Shown here piece after piece: positions 36,973 to 48,084 of a stretch of 64,000 nucleotides of DNA. The DNA is from Sternotherus odoratus (taxonomy: Eukaryota; Chordata; Testudines; Kinosternidae): contig JAVMKO010000005.1 in the NCBI GenBank assembly GCA_032164245.1, forward strand, positions 58,823,442 through 58,887,441, written 5' to 3'. The position numbers and the translations under genes were made by a program. The notes under the pieces were generated by a model. The model was given only the letters and a program-made list of their open reading frames with translations. It was not told the origin of the DNA and did no database searches. Within the stretch, counting starts at the first letter, position 1, and every line of letters starts with the position of its first letter.

Positions 36973-37311
36973 ATGCGTATATTAAATGGTAAATTTAAAT
37001 TCTCTAAGTGGGAGAGATGGTGGGATGACCTTTCAAAAGAAGGAGTTGAAGCACCAGTGCTGAGTCACTTGATTAGACTAGAAAAATCACAAGAAAAAAA
37101 CCTACAGAGAACTGTTCGTATTGACAGGGAGATGGATTATATGAGCTTCATTAATTTCTTAACTTCTGTGGTTCTAATGAATGCATTAGAGGACTTGGAA
37201 TCCTCACAATTCATGAGACAGGTGCAGGATTTCTTAGCCTCCACTTTTCGTCTGGGAAAATCACAGGAAATCCCAGACTTCTCTTGTTGCTTGGTGACTG
37301 CAGTAGGTTAG
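36973..37311 (+). other. Unexplained 112-codon open frame
   Basis: The frame is open for 112 codons in otherwise stop-rich AT-rich DNA and has balanced protein-like composition: WERWWDDLSKEG, an acidic/basic helix-like middle (RLEKSQEKNLQR, RIDREMDYMSFINFL), then LEDLESSQFMRQVQDFL. I do not recognise it. Possibilities are a decayed transposase segment, a processed fragment or chance. I saw no splice signals that clearly bound it, and upstream codons in the same frame are not open for long. Confidence 0.3.
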
Positions 37312-38003
37312 GAGACTAGACAGATTTTAATAGAACTCAACAGGCATAAGGTCCCACGTGTTGTACAAAGTGTTGGAATTTCCCTTTTTCTGAGAGTTCA
37401 GGGTGATCTGTAGAGAGGTGCAGAAAAGTTTAAGGGCAACACCTGACAAGCAAACCTAATGGCACAATCAACTGAAAGCCTAACAGAGGGATATTTTGCA
37501 TTTTTTTGAGTCTCAAGAGATCCATCTTCTGTATGCTGGAGACAAAAGAGCAGCATTACTGCTGAGCATGGCAGCAATGGGACATTATGAGATGGGCATA
37601 TGACCAGTGAAGAAAGGGATGCTATCTTGAGTTAGTGAAAAAATAGCTGATATACAGGCAAGTTCAGAAAACCCTAATTAGTTCAGAATAAGGTTACAAA
37701 GGGCTTAATTAGCAGCCAGATTGATTGCAGCCAAGGAACATAAATAAACACTTGTGGCAAGAGAACTCTGCAAGGAAGTGGGAAAGAGAGGAGCTAAATA
37801 AAGCAAGAATTTCCTCTCTCCTCATCTCTTGTTCTGGTTGGCTCATCCTAGGTTCCTTGAATCCTGTGTTTGAAATGCTACAGTATATGCAGGTGGAATG
37901 TCAAAGTAATGGGCAGATACTTCATTTTCAGTGGATTTGTAACTACTAAGGTAAGTCCTTATGACATGTATGTTGGTACTGTACATGTATGTGGTCTGTA
38001 CAG
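37312..38003. other. Intronic sequence without recognised features
   Basis: Between the unexplained ORF and the hAT element. Nothing assignable beyond an isolated GTAAGT-like site near 37951. Confidence 0.35.
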
Positions 38004-38011
38004 CAGGCCAC

Positions 38012-38936
38012 CAGGGCCGGCGACAGGAATTTTGGGGCCCCGTACGGGGCCCCCCCGGTCTCCCGCTGTCCACGCCCCCCCCCCGCCAGTCTCCCGCCGC
38101 CCGCGCCCCCCCCGCCAGTCTCCCGCCACCCGCGGGCCCCCCGCCAGTCTCCTGCCGCCCGCGGGCCCCCCCCCGCCAGTCTCCCGCGGCCCCCCCCGGC
38201 CGATCTCCCCCCGCCCACGGCCCCCCCGCCCCCGGCCAGTCTCCTGCCGCCTGCGCTCCCCCCCTCCTGCCTCCCGCGCCCCCCACCGGCCGATCTCCCG
38301 CCGCCTGAGGGCCCCCCCTCCACCGGTCTCCTACCTCCCACGGCCCCCCCCGGCTGAACTCCCGTGGCCCCCCCCGGCCGGTCTCCTGCCTCCCGCGGCC
38401 CCCCCGACGATCTCCCGCCACCCGAGGGCCCCCCCCCGCCGGTCTCCTACTTCCCGCGCCCCCCCCCCCCAGCTGGTCTCCCGCGGCCCCCCCCCGGCCG
38501 GTCTCCTGCCTCCCGCCCCCCCTGCCGGTCTCCTGCCTCCCGCGTCCCCCCCATCTCCTGCCTCCCGCCCCCCCGCCGATCTCCTGCCTCCCGCGGGCCC
38601 CCCCCCCGCCCCGCCGATCTCCCGCGACCCCTCCCCCCCGGCCGGTCCCCTGCCTCCCGCGCCCCCCCCGATCTCCTGCCTTCCGTGGCCCTCCCCCCCC
38701 CGCTGATCTCCCGCGCACCCCAACCCCGGCATGTGCTGCGGCCGTGTGGCCGGCCGGGAGAAGCAAAGGGGGGCGGGGCTGGCTGCTGGGTGCCGGGGGA
38801 GGGGGCTGGTAAGCGCGCCTCGCTCACAGCCCCGGACAACGGTTACAGCTGTACCGGCCCCAGACTTCAGGGGCCCCCCCTGAAGTCCGGGGCCCGGTAC
38901 AGCTGTAACCATTGTACCACCCTGTCGCTGGCCCTG
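38012..38936. mobile_element. hAT-type MITE with C-rich tandem array, 8-bp TSD
   Basis: Termini CAGGGCCGGCGACAGG and (right, on +) CCTGTCGCTGGCCCTG are inverted repeats. The 8-bp duplication CAGGCCAC stands at 38004-38011 and 38937-38944. The interior (about 38050-38715) is a very GC-rich imperfect tandem of 'ccccccgccggtctcctgcctcccgcg' type units of about 25-35 bp. A 70-bp palindrome lies at 38841-38910. Long frames on both strands here (up to 307 codons) are compositional. Confidence 0.85.
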
Positions 38937-38984
38937 CAGGCCACTAGTATTTTGTGGTAACTTATGTTTAGGGAAATCTTACCA

Positions 38985-39385
38985 TAGGCCAGGAGTTTCA
39001 TACACGTGACCCGCAGGGTTATTTCTTGCAGCCCGCCAAGCTCCCCTCCCCCTACTGTCCCTTTCCCCAGTGTGCAGTGTCCCCACTCCTCTGCTTACCT
39101 CCAGGCACTTCCTGCCACCAAACAGCTGTTTGACGGTGCTTAGCACTTTCCAGAGGGACAGGGGAGGAGCGGGGAGCTCCATGGTCAGGGGAGGAGATGG
39201 AGAAGAGGCGAGGTGGGGCGGGGGTGGGAATTTGGGGAAGGGGTTGGAATGGGGGCGGGGAAGGAGTGGGAAGAGATGGGGAAGGGATGGGGCCTCATGG
39301 AAGGGGTGGGGTGGGGGTGGGTGCAGCAGGGGCAGGGATCAGTACTACTCCTCATATGGCCCTCCTGGTGATTCCTGCCCTAGGA
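38985..39385. mobile_element. Decayed hAT-type MITE
   Basis: 'ggccaggagtttcatacacg' at the left and 'ctcatatggccctcctgg', 'gattcctgccc' at the right are degenerate forms of the termini and subterminal parts of the element at 21131-21981. The G-rich interior also resembles it. Confidence 0.5.
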
Positions 39386-40174
39386 CTTCTGATGTATGAT
39401 AAAGTTGATTTCATTGTGTGGAAAACAATCTCAATGGGGCAGAATCAGCCCCCATTTTATGTAGCTTCTGTAACAAGGCATCTATTTTCACCACAGCTGC
39501 ATGGCCTTTGGCAGAAGCCCAACTTATCTTTTGCTGAATGTGGCCGATTGCAAAGACTAAAATACTGTGTGTGTACCATTCTTTTTGCATGTTGAAAATT
39601 ATATATTGCAGCTACCAGAAAATAGAGCATGTGATTATATAAATACACAGCACACTACATTTTACTACTTGTGTTTCAGTGCAATTTCCTGACAGTTAAA
39701 ATATTACCAATAAACATTAGTAAGCAGAACATGTCTGTTTTCTTGCTTGTTAATTCAAAGTTTTTAACTACTGGATTGCAGAGACAGGAATACCTTTCAG
39801 AAAATGAGGAAGGAAATACAGAAACAGTCATCAATCAAGCAGGCTGACTTTTACCCTGAGACTCAAAATCATGAGAGATTTTTTCCCCCATGATCGGATA
39901 TTAAAATTAGCTAACTATATATATAGAGAGAGAGCTAACTTTAGTATACAATCATATATCAGATAATATATATATTATCTGGGCCTTATACTAATTCATA
40001 GGCCTTGACTGGAAAAATTTGGTATGCTACCCACCATTTGTAAATTTGATATACTGACAACCTAAGATGTTTGTAATATGTGTCACCTCTACACCTAAAA
40101 AGGATCCCCATGGTACAGTGACACTCCAACTTCTACCTGGATTGGACTTCCATTGAGGAAGACTAGGTGCTATT
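39386..40174. other. Unassigned sequence with AT/GA microsatellite
   Basis: A short 'tatatatatagagagagag' tract at about 39917-39934 and 'atataatatatatattat' near 39962-39979. Nothing else assigned. Confidence 0.4.
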
Positions 40175-40450
40175 CCGGGGTGGCCAAACTTACTGACCCT
40201 CCAAGGTACATATAATAATCTTCAGAAGTTCAAAAGCCACAAGGGTGGTCCCTGCCAGGGCACAGGGCTTCTGCCCCGATGCCTCCCTGTGGGGATACAG
40301 CCCCGAGACCCTCCTCCTCAAAGGGCAGAAGTGCCTAGCCGCACCACTCCACTATAAGGCAGAAGCCCTGAGCTCTCACCCCCCCTCCCCAGTCTGGCAG
40401 GTGGAGAATGGGGCTCATGCAGCTCACAAGCCGCAGTTTGACCACGCATG
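40175..40450. mobile_element. Decayed hAT-type MITE
   Basis: It starts CCGGGGTGGCCAAACTTACTG and ends 'aagccgcagtttgaccacg'. The inverted termini are of the 'CAGGGGTGGCCAAAC' kind, and the GC-rich centre contains 'gcagaagccctgagct'. The target duplication was not confirmed. Confidence 0.55.
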
Positions 40451-41637
40451 CACTAGGCTGTTCTCCACTGGTACAGTGCTAGCATAGATGGTATCACTAG
40501 TTCAGTAGTTCAGCAGTGCAAATAGTCCTCCTACAGTGTTGAGGTAGCCTGTCTAGTCTACTTTGTGCACCTTACCACATATGGTGCACATTTCCTGGAA
40601 GCCACTTATTTGTACAAGGAATGCCACATCCACTATAGAGCTCAGATGCACTCCGTTTTCCCAGCAATCAACTCCTTTGGCAGAAATTTGCTATCTCAGT
40701 TTTGAGCCGGTCTCAGGAAATGCTTTCCTATGAGCTTTTTGGCACCAGGCCAGAAGGTGATGATTTGTGGGCATTTGGGAAGAAGAGGAAACTTAGGTCC
40801 GGGTGAACTTGGTCACTCCAAGCGCTTTATTCTACAATGGACATGGCTTAGTGTACTGTTATTTCTCATGCTATCCCGCTGGTATAATTACCTAAAGTTC
40901 AAGTATTCTAGTGCAGATGTATCCAAAATGAGAACCAAATCTATTAAAATGAACGAAACTGAAAAGATATGATGGTCCATAGACGTGAAATCGAAAAGAA
41001 AATATACAAAAAAATTGATTATTTTGATCTCGTAGGGTCGAATGACGGATGTTCATATGATGTGAGGCTTACTGTATGCAATCCTCCTGGGCTCCTGAAT
41101 TCAGTTAAAAATGAGCTTGATGTGCTAGAAATGGCATGCCTGGCTTTCAGTACCTTCCTACTGCACATGTTCCCTAGAGTTGTGAGAGAGGGGCTCTGCT
41201 ATGTATCATATTATCAAAAACCAAATACTAATATAATAAAATCCCAACTCAATCTAACAGAAATTTTGTAATGTGATGGAAAGTTGGTAATGTTATACCA
41301 TGATTTGCAAGATGCACTGTCATTCCCATTTCAAAGAATATAGGTATCAGACAGTGGACTTTCTTAGCTGAACTTGCTGATTGTATTGCTTTTAGTGCTC
41401 ATTCCAAAGGATCCATTTATTTTTATTTGATTTTTAAAAATGTGAGTGAATATTTGTGTTTACCAAGATTAAGTTACAAAGAGAACTGAAAGATGAAATG
41501 TGTACATTTTAGCAATAAGCCACAAAAACTTAGGCTGTGTAAGCATCCCTATATTGCCCCTGACAAATTGCTGTAATGTCCTATAAGCACACTGTCCATA
41601 TTCTTGGCCAGGAATTTGGAATACCAGCTATAGAAAC
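40451..41637. other. Unassigned non-coding sequence
   Basis: No gene or bounded repeat recognised; the ORF at 40969-41271 is not protein-like. Confidence 0.4.
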
Positions 41638-41654
41638 AGATTCTCCAAAGAATC

Positions 41655-42344
41655 AGAGAGGTAGCCATGTTAGTCTGGAATAGCAGAGGTAACAAAGAAT
41701 CCTGTGGCACCTTAAAGACTAACTAAAGTATTGAAGCATAAGCTTTCGTGGGCTAATACCCACTGTATCGGATGCAAGCAGTGGAAGTGTCCAGGGGCAG
41801 GTATAGATAAGTAGGCAAGAACCAGGTAGGAGGTAACAAGGTTAGTCCAATCAGCCTGAACCAGCTTGTTATCTCAAATCAGGGAGGGTGAGGTATTCCT
41901 CTAGCAGCTGAATTGGAGGTGTGAACTCGGAGAGAGGAGAAGCTGTTTTTGTAATTAGCAAGCCACTCAAGATCTTTGTTCAATCCCAGATTGATTGTGT
42001 TAAATTTGCAAATGCAAATTTGCAAATGCAGCTCTGCAGTTTCTCTTTGCAGTCTGGTCTTGAAGTTATTTTGCTGCAATATGGTGACTTTTAAATCTGT
42101 AATTGTGTGTCCAGGCAGGTTGAAGTGTTCTCCTACAGGTTTTTGTATATTGCCATTCCTGATATCTGATTTGTGTCCATTTATCCTTTTTCGTAGGGAC
42201 TGTCCAGTTTGGCCGATGTACATAGCAGAGGGACATTGGTGGCATATAATGGCATATATGACATTGGTAGATGTGCAGGTGTGGCTGATCTGGTTAGGTC
42301 CTGTGATGGTGCAGCTGGTATAGATATGTGGGCAGAGTTGGCTT
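41655..42344 (-). mobile_element. 5'-truncated Penelope-like retroelement with 17-bp TSD
   Basis: On the minus strand the unit runs from the linker before the GIY-YIG domain to the tail ending 'gactaacatggctacctct'. A perfect 17-bp target-site duplication AGATTCTCCAAAGAATC flanks it at 41638-41654 and 42345-42361. The tail has the hammerhead-like block at about 41735-41775 (CCGATAC in place of CUGANGA, GAAA kept). Confidence 0.88.
41879..42344 (-). pseudogene. Penelope linker plus GIY-YIG endonuclease fragment
   Basis: The open frame reads SQLCPHIYTSCTITGPN, the CxxC-bearing linker CTSTNVIYAIICHQC, then SAMYIGQTGQSLRKRINGHK and VGEHFNLPGHT, and ends in a hydrophilic tail. It is the best preserved GIY-YIG copy here, with about 155 codons and no internal stop. 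The frame continues past the element into the target duplication (residues MDSLENL come from host DNA), so it has no start codon of its own. The reverse transcriptase is lost by 5' truncation. Confidence 0.85.
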
Positions 42345-42483
42345 AGATTCTCCAAAGAATCCATCCTGTGTTTTATGTGAGAAATCAGGCATGCTGGGAC
42401 AGGGCATTTCAGCGAGCATCAGCAGGGTGACTGATGAATGAACTGAGTAAATCTGCTTGATCACTAATTTAATATTGAGTCTT

Positions 42484-42700
42484 AAGTCTTGTCAACACAG
42501 GGTCAGAAAGGAAAATTGATCCAAATTAAGTAAAGATGTGAATTTGAAGTGGATTCTTTAATCACATTTAATCCCATTTAAACACCCTCATTCAGAATTA
42601 AAGTGGCCTTTCTGAATACACAGGGGTTTAATGCAAATTAACAAATCCACTTCTAATTCACACCTTTAATTAATTTGGATTGATTTTCCTGGATGTACAT
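42484..42700. mobile_element. Fold-back MITE
   Basis: Long subterminal inverted halves: 'gatccaaattaag..aaagatgtgaatttgaagtggatt' (from 42518) and 'aatccacttctaattcacacctttaattaatttggattg' (to about 42683). They pair over some 40 bp with few mismatches. Non-coding. Confidence 0.55.
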
Positions 42701-42930
42701 TGGTGGATTAAGGCTTGTCCACTCTTAAAATGCTGCAGCGGCATGTCAGTGAAGACATTATCTATACTGATGGGAGAGATTCTCCAGTGGACATAGGTAC
42801 TCAACCTAGCTACTGCCTCTCAGGGAGGTGAACAGGTGAATTCTCCCATTGATCTAGTATACATCAGGTATTAGGTCAGTTCAACTGTGTCACTCAGGGT
42901 AGGGATTTTTCTAACCTATAAGCAATATAT

Positions 42931-44837
42931 GTGACGTTGACCTCCATATGTTTTATGGAAATATGCTAATGAGTGTGAATATAATGTAACTGGAATATGC
43001 TTTATGCAAAAGGTCTCTTGTAAGGTATTGTGATAGTATCTGCACCAGCCCAGACAGGGTTAAGCCCATACTATTGATAGTGGAAGTCCCGCCTCCCAGG
43101 CATGACTGGGCATGGACCAGATGCTCTAGCAGCATAATGGGAGGAAGACCGACTCATTCTGGGCTGCAGGCTGCAGAGGAAGGACCTGTCTGGGAAGCGT
43201 CTGAAGTGGACCAGCCACCGCCCCTCTCTGTGCCAGGAACCAGAGCCTCCCCGGGCCTGCTTGAACTCTGGCAACGGGAGGAGCCACAGACCACAAAGAA
43301 TCTGAAGCCTTATGTGAGACCTCAATACAGATACTGGTAGAAAGTGACCCAGGAAGGGTGATGGAGTGGTACCTCCTGCCTGGGAAACCTCAGTGTGTTT
43401 CAGAAGCAACTCCCTGATGAGTCAATGGGAAATTGATTTGCCACTGTTAGGGGTAGGGGTCTGGTGGAGTCAAGTGGGCCTGGGCTCCCCTACCGGGACC
43501 ACCACATCCCTTGGTGCCCCCCTCCCACATTCAACTCTGGCCTCTAGGCCACGCTGCCTTGCATCGTGGGGTGCGGGGGGAAGGCTTTATTGAACTCCAG
43601 CTGCTAGGACACACTGCCCTGATCTTAGGGGCCACCACCTGTGTTTTGGACTTTAGATTCTGACTTGGTCATCGGGAAAGCCAGGGAGAGGACTCATAGG
43701 TGGTGCGCTTCCGCCCTCTACCCCCTGTTTGTGCGATGGGGAGGGGGGGGGGGTGTAGGGGTCATAGACCGCCATAGATATCATTACAAAATTTATAATT
43801 TGAGCATGTTCATGCTATTTGTATGTATGTATCATTCTTATATCTACAGCTAGAAATATAAAGTACAACTCTGAGGCACTACTGCAATTATGCAAAGTGT
43901 GAACCATTGATGATGGATTAAAATCTTGATGATTCCCATTGACTTCGACAATTGGTTGTAAATGGCTCTATTTACTTGCAAACCGCCCTGGGTACGGGTG
44001 AGCCAGCCCTGGAAGAATGAGGTCTCGCAGGATATGTGACCATGTCACTGGATACTGGAATACATCTTAAATCTGGTGCTTCTCCATTTAGAAGAAGGGG
44101 TACGGATCCAGAGAGAGACAAAAGATTCCCACCTTGTGCCAAAGCTATAAGAGGAGGTGGAAGAGAACAAGGGAGGCTGCCAGTCGTGAGAAATCCCCTA
44201 GTTACCACTGAGCCGGAATTAACAAGGACTGTACCAGGGGAAAGGATTGAGCCCAGACTAGGAAGGAGTCTAGTCTATGAAAGAAGTCTATTGAAACATC
44301 TCTGAGAGTGAGCTATTACTTGTATCAGTTTCTTAATGTATTAGGGTTAGACTTGCATGTTTTTGCTTTATTTGCTTGGTGACTTACTTTGTTATTTCTT
44401 GAAATCATTTAACTCCTACTTTTTATACTTAATAAAATCACTTTTGTTTATTAATTAACCCAGAGTAAGTGATTAATACTTGGGGTAGCAAACAGCTGTA
44501 CATCTCTCTTTATCAGTGTTAATAGAGGGCAGACAATTTATAAGTTTACCCTGTATAAGCTTTGTACAGAGTAAGACGGATTTAATTGGGGTTTGGATCC
44601 CACTGGGAACTGTGTGTTTGGGTGCTGGAGATAGGTGACCTGCTGAGCAGTTTTCAGTTAAAGTCTGCAGCTCTGGGGGCGCAGACCAGACCTGGGTCTT
44701 CATTGCAGCAGACTAGTGTATCTGGCTCAACAAGGCAGGGTTCTGGAGTCCCAAGCTGGCAGGGAAAACAGGTTCAAAGGTATTCCAGCTCCTCAGGTGA
44801 CAGGTCCAAGGGGGTCACTGTGACCAAACCCATCACA
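42931..44837 (+). repeat. Solo LTR-like repeat with nested insertion
   Basis: It opens TGTGACGTTGACC and closes CCCATCACA, i.e. TG...CA ends. It contains a polyadenylation-type 'taataaaatcac' (about 44431) followed by 'tttattaattaacccagag', as expected inside an LTR. A target duplication is not clear. About 750 bp of it (43029-43775) is a later insertion. Confidence 0.6.
43029..43775. mobile_element. Insertion nested inside the LTR
   Basis: The LTR sequence 'cttgtaaggtat' stops at 43028 and its natural continuation 'cattacaaaatttata' resumes at about 43782, after 'gatat'. The intervening block is GC-richer, begins TGTGATAGTATCTGCACC and has a G tract near 43740-43752. A short duplicate (ggtat/gatat) may be the target repeat. 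The class is unknown; it could itself be LTR-like. Confidence 0.5.
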
Positions 44838-45089
44838 ATGTAGTTAAGCCAACCTAATTTCCTAGTGTAGACCAGACCTTAGACTCCCAAGTCACCTGGG
44901 ACATGACAAGGCCAACCTTCATTGGAGTCATCAGCCTTGCTAGTATTCATAGAATTTTGATCTCCCCATGAGGTTCTGGAACAAATGGATTCACCCCTGA
45001 AACACCCCATTCTGGTAGCCAACATTCATTCTGCTAAGGAATGTTAACTTGGTTCTGATGATTCATTAAGACACATGGCTGTTTTTTTC

Positions 45090-45669
45090 TGCTAGAATGT
45101 GTTAAGCGAGGGTGTGCGCTGACCAGTCTGGAGAGAGGACCCCTACGGGCAGTGTGGGGGAATTCAGGGAGCCTTTTTCTTGCCTCTGAACAGGGTATTA
45201 ACTGTCCCACAAGTATCCTAGAGGGGAGAAGGGGAGAGGGAGGGACCCGGGCCCGCCCTCTACTCCGGGTCCCAGCCCAGGGGCCCTGAGGATAGTGGTA
45301 AACCACTGGGATTAGCTACTCCTTCCCCTGGACTACTTCCCTCTCCTACTCTTCAGCTTGTGGGGGCTTCCCGCCCTCTCTCTACACAAGCCAGGTGTTC
45401 CTTTACTTAAGGTCTGGGTCTTCTTTAGCTCACCACAGCACTTCTTCAAACTGCTCTCTGCTCCAACGCCTCCAAACTGCTCTCTGCTCCAATGCCTCCA
45501 AACTCCTTCCAAACACCCACAACTGTCTGCCTGAGGCAGGGGTTTTTATTAAGGCCTTAATTGGCAGCAGGTGCTCCTAATTAACCTGCTGCCTGCTTCC
45601 CTAGTCTACAGGGAGCCACGCCCTAATGAACCTGGAGCTGATATATCTCCCCTCAAACACTCTGCCACA
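45090..45669 (-). repeat. LTR-like repeat ending (reversed) TGTGGCAGAGTG
   Basis: The + strand ends 'caaacactctgccaca', the reverse of TGTGGCAGAGTG. It contains 'taattggcagcaggtgctcc' and a tandem 'ctgctctctgctccaacgcc' (45450-45500), matching a turtle LTR-like repeat I recognise by pattern. The left limit is uncertain. Confidence 0.45.
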
Positions 45670-46791
45670 GCTCCCTGGCCTTCCTCTATCACAGCAGCCA
45701 AACCTTGGGGAGATGGTGGGAGCTGAACTTTCTTCTCTTATAATTTTTTGTGTTAATTAACCCAAACTACAGGATGTATGAAAGTGTGTAGACTCTACTT
45801 GAGAGCAGATTTGGGAAAGGCACTTAGTTCTCACAGGCACCTCTGTTTAAAAATAGACCTTCTTAGAAAGATGTGGGGTTTTATGAAAAGGGGAAGTCGG
45901 ATATTCCATGATAAATGATGGTCTCCAAAATGTGAAATGGAGCTTCCAGTATGCTCTTTTTTTAAATGGCAAAACTGAATTTTTCATGATGATTTGACTT
46001 TGCAAACAATGACAGGCTCGACATGGTATTTTCTAGATCTTTGTACAGGAATAACATTAGTAGAAAGAAAATAAAATTATGAAATGTTGTTCCAAATTAA
46101 GTCTGGAGGGGGATGAGTGATCATTTTCTCATCCCAAAAGATGGGCTCGTGACACTAAAAGCCTAAACTTGTTGTAGAAAAATAAGCAAAAAATGAATAT
46201 GAAAAGTTTTCTAATGGATTCCAATGTAAGATTTCTTGATAGTAACCAGACGACTACATGATTCATTGCCTAAGGTACCTGAGAGCCCACCACAGTTTCA
46301 GTCTCTATTCTCTTGTCATTGTTACTCTGAACTGCCAGGTTCCTCTCTGTAGGGAACACTAGAAAGCAGAATGCTCTTAAAAAGCATCGTCTTCATTCTT
46401 TGCTCCATTTTTGCTTGCACAACGAAAGCTGCAGAGTACATTAAGAATAAATGGCAGTAATGTACTGATGGGAATATTTTCACTGCAAGTGGACAATATA
46501 GGTTGGATGGAGCCCAATGCTTAAGAGTATGAACCCTGCTGATTAATCCTCACATTTTCTTTGTCATTATGACCCATGCACTTTAAAGAACTGGGTCTCA
46601 TCAGGGGAGAGAGTAGGCATGTGTTGGCTGTTAAGAAACTGACAAGTACCAAGATGGCTATTATCAGGGAGTAGACTAATTTCCAGGTGATGGAGGCGGC
46701 TCCTAAGAAACACTGTGCCATGGAGAAAGGGAAGTTTGTGGGTGCTGGGCAACAAGGCAAGGTCCGGACACTTAACTAGCCCTGTCTTCCC
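45670..46791. other. Intronic sequence without recognised features
   Basis: No exon or bounded repeat recognised. Confidence 0.4.
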
Positions 46792-47030
46792 TTTTCTAGT
46801 GGTAGATTTAAGATTAGCAGCCGTGTTAGTCTGTATCCATAAATAAAATGAGGACGACTTTGTAGCACCTTAGAGACGAACCAGTTTATTTCAGCATAAG
46901 CTTTCGTGGGCTATAGCTCACTTCATTGGATGCATAGAATGGAACAGAAGTAAGATGCATTTATACACACAGAAAGAAAGAAGAAGAAAAAAGTTGTACA
47001 TTAGCATTCCAATATTAAGAGGCTGTTAAA

Positions 47031-47884
47031 TGTACATGGGCCATTATCAGTAGGAGAAAATCCATCGATCCATTGTCTACAGCCAAGCTCTAAGATACAA
47101 CCGCATTTGCTCCAACCCCTCAGACAGAGACAAACACCTACAAGATCTTTACCAAGCATTCTTAAAACTACAATACCCACCTGGGGAAGTGAAAAAACAG
47201 ATTGACAGAGCCAGAAGAGTACCCAGAAGCCACCTACTACAAGACAAAGACAAAAACAGAACACCATTAGCCGTCACTTTCAGCCCCCAACTTAAGCCTC
47301 TCCAATGCATCATCAAAGGCCTACAAACTATCCGGAAAGATGATCCCTCACACTCACAAATCTTGGGAGAGAGACCAGTCCTCGCTTACAGACAGCCCCC
47401 CAACCTGAAACAAATACTCACCAGCAACCGCACACCACACAACAAAAACACTGACCCAGGTACCTATCCTTGTAACAAAGCCTGATGACAACTCTGTCCT
47501 CATATCCATTCAACTGCCACCATCATAGGACCTAATCACATCAGCCACACCATCCGAGGCTCATTCACCTGCACATCGACCAATGTGATATATGCCATCA
47601 TGTGCCAGCAATGCCCCTCTGCCATGTACATTGGCCAAACCGGCCAGTCTCTACGCAAAAGAATAAATGGACACAAATCTGACATCAGGAATCATAACAT
47701 TCAAAAACCAGTAGGAGAACACTTCAATCTTCCTGGCAATTGCATTAAAGATTTGATGGTGTCAGTTTGAAACAGGAAAGACTTCCAAAACAGACTCCAG
47801 CGAGAAACTGAGGAACGGGAATTAATTTTCAAATTGGACACAATAAATCAAGGGCTTAACAGAACTTGTGAATGGTTCTCTCAT
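47031..47884 (+). pseudogene. Penelope polyprotein C-terminal part (linker and GIY-YIG)
   Basis: The frame opens upstream of 47189 (codons such as 'SIVYSQALRYNRICS'-like near 47070). It runs through RVPRSHLLQDKDKNRTPLAV and CIIKGLQTIRKDD, then breaks near 47484. A shifted frame gives the CTSTNVIYAIMCQQC linker and SAMYIGQTGQSLRKRINGHK, VGEHFNLPG, with a stop at 47768-47770. Further codons (LQRETEERELIFKLDTIN-like) continue in another frame to about 47884. It represents the end of the reverse transcriptase domain plus the endonuclease. At least two frame breaks make it non-functional. Confidence 0.8.
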
Positions 47885-48040
47885 TATGCTAACTGATTGC
47901 ATTTCCCTTGTTAATTTACCTTCAATAGATAATGACCCATCTAAATTTAACAGCCTCTTAGAATTGGTATGCTAATGTCCAACTTTTTTCTTCTTCTTTC
48001 TTTCTGTGTGTATAAATGCATCTTACTTCTGTTCCATTCT

Positions 48041-48084
48041 ATGCATCTGATGAAGTGAACTATAGCCCACGAAAGCTTATGCTA
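48041..48084 (+). ncRNA. Hammerhead-ribozyme-like core in Penelope tail
   Basis: Here the first core box is a perfect CTGATGA (48047-48053). It is followed by a stem II region GTGAACT/AGCCCAC (two A-C mismatches), GAAA at 48071-48074, and GC-TTAT-GC then TA, giving a CUA cleavage-type triplet after a 2-bp stem III. The mirror copy in the inverted 5' tail (46892-46935, minus) has CCAATGA and a better stem II. Stem I is not evident from a single copy; short-stem Penelope hammerheads are thought to work as dimers. Confidence 0.45.

Larger units (their letters stand above)
42711..44878. mobile_element. Harbinger-type MITE interrupted by an LTR
   Basis: Left terminus AGGCTTGTCCACTCT after TTA (42708-42710); right terminus GTGTAGACCAGACC before TTA (44879-44881). 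The MITE body breaks at 42930 ('aagcaatata') and resumes at 44838 ('atgtagttaagccaacc'). The gap is filled by the LTR at 42931-44837. The original MITE was about 260 bp. Confidence 0.6.

Noticed and set aside
37843..38766. 307- and 278-codon ORFs on opposite strands
   Set aside because: Gly/Arg- and Pro-rich translations of a C-rich tandem array inside a hAT MITE; open on both strands because of base composition.
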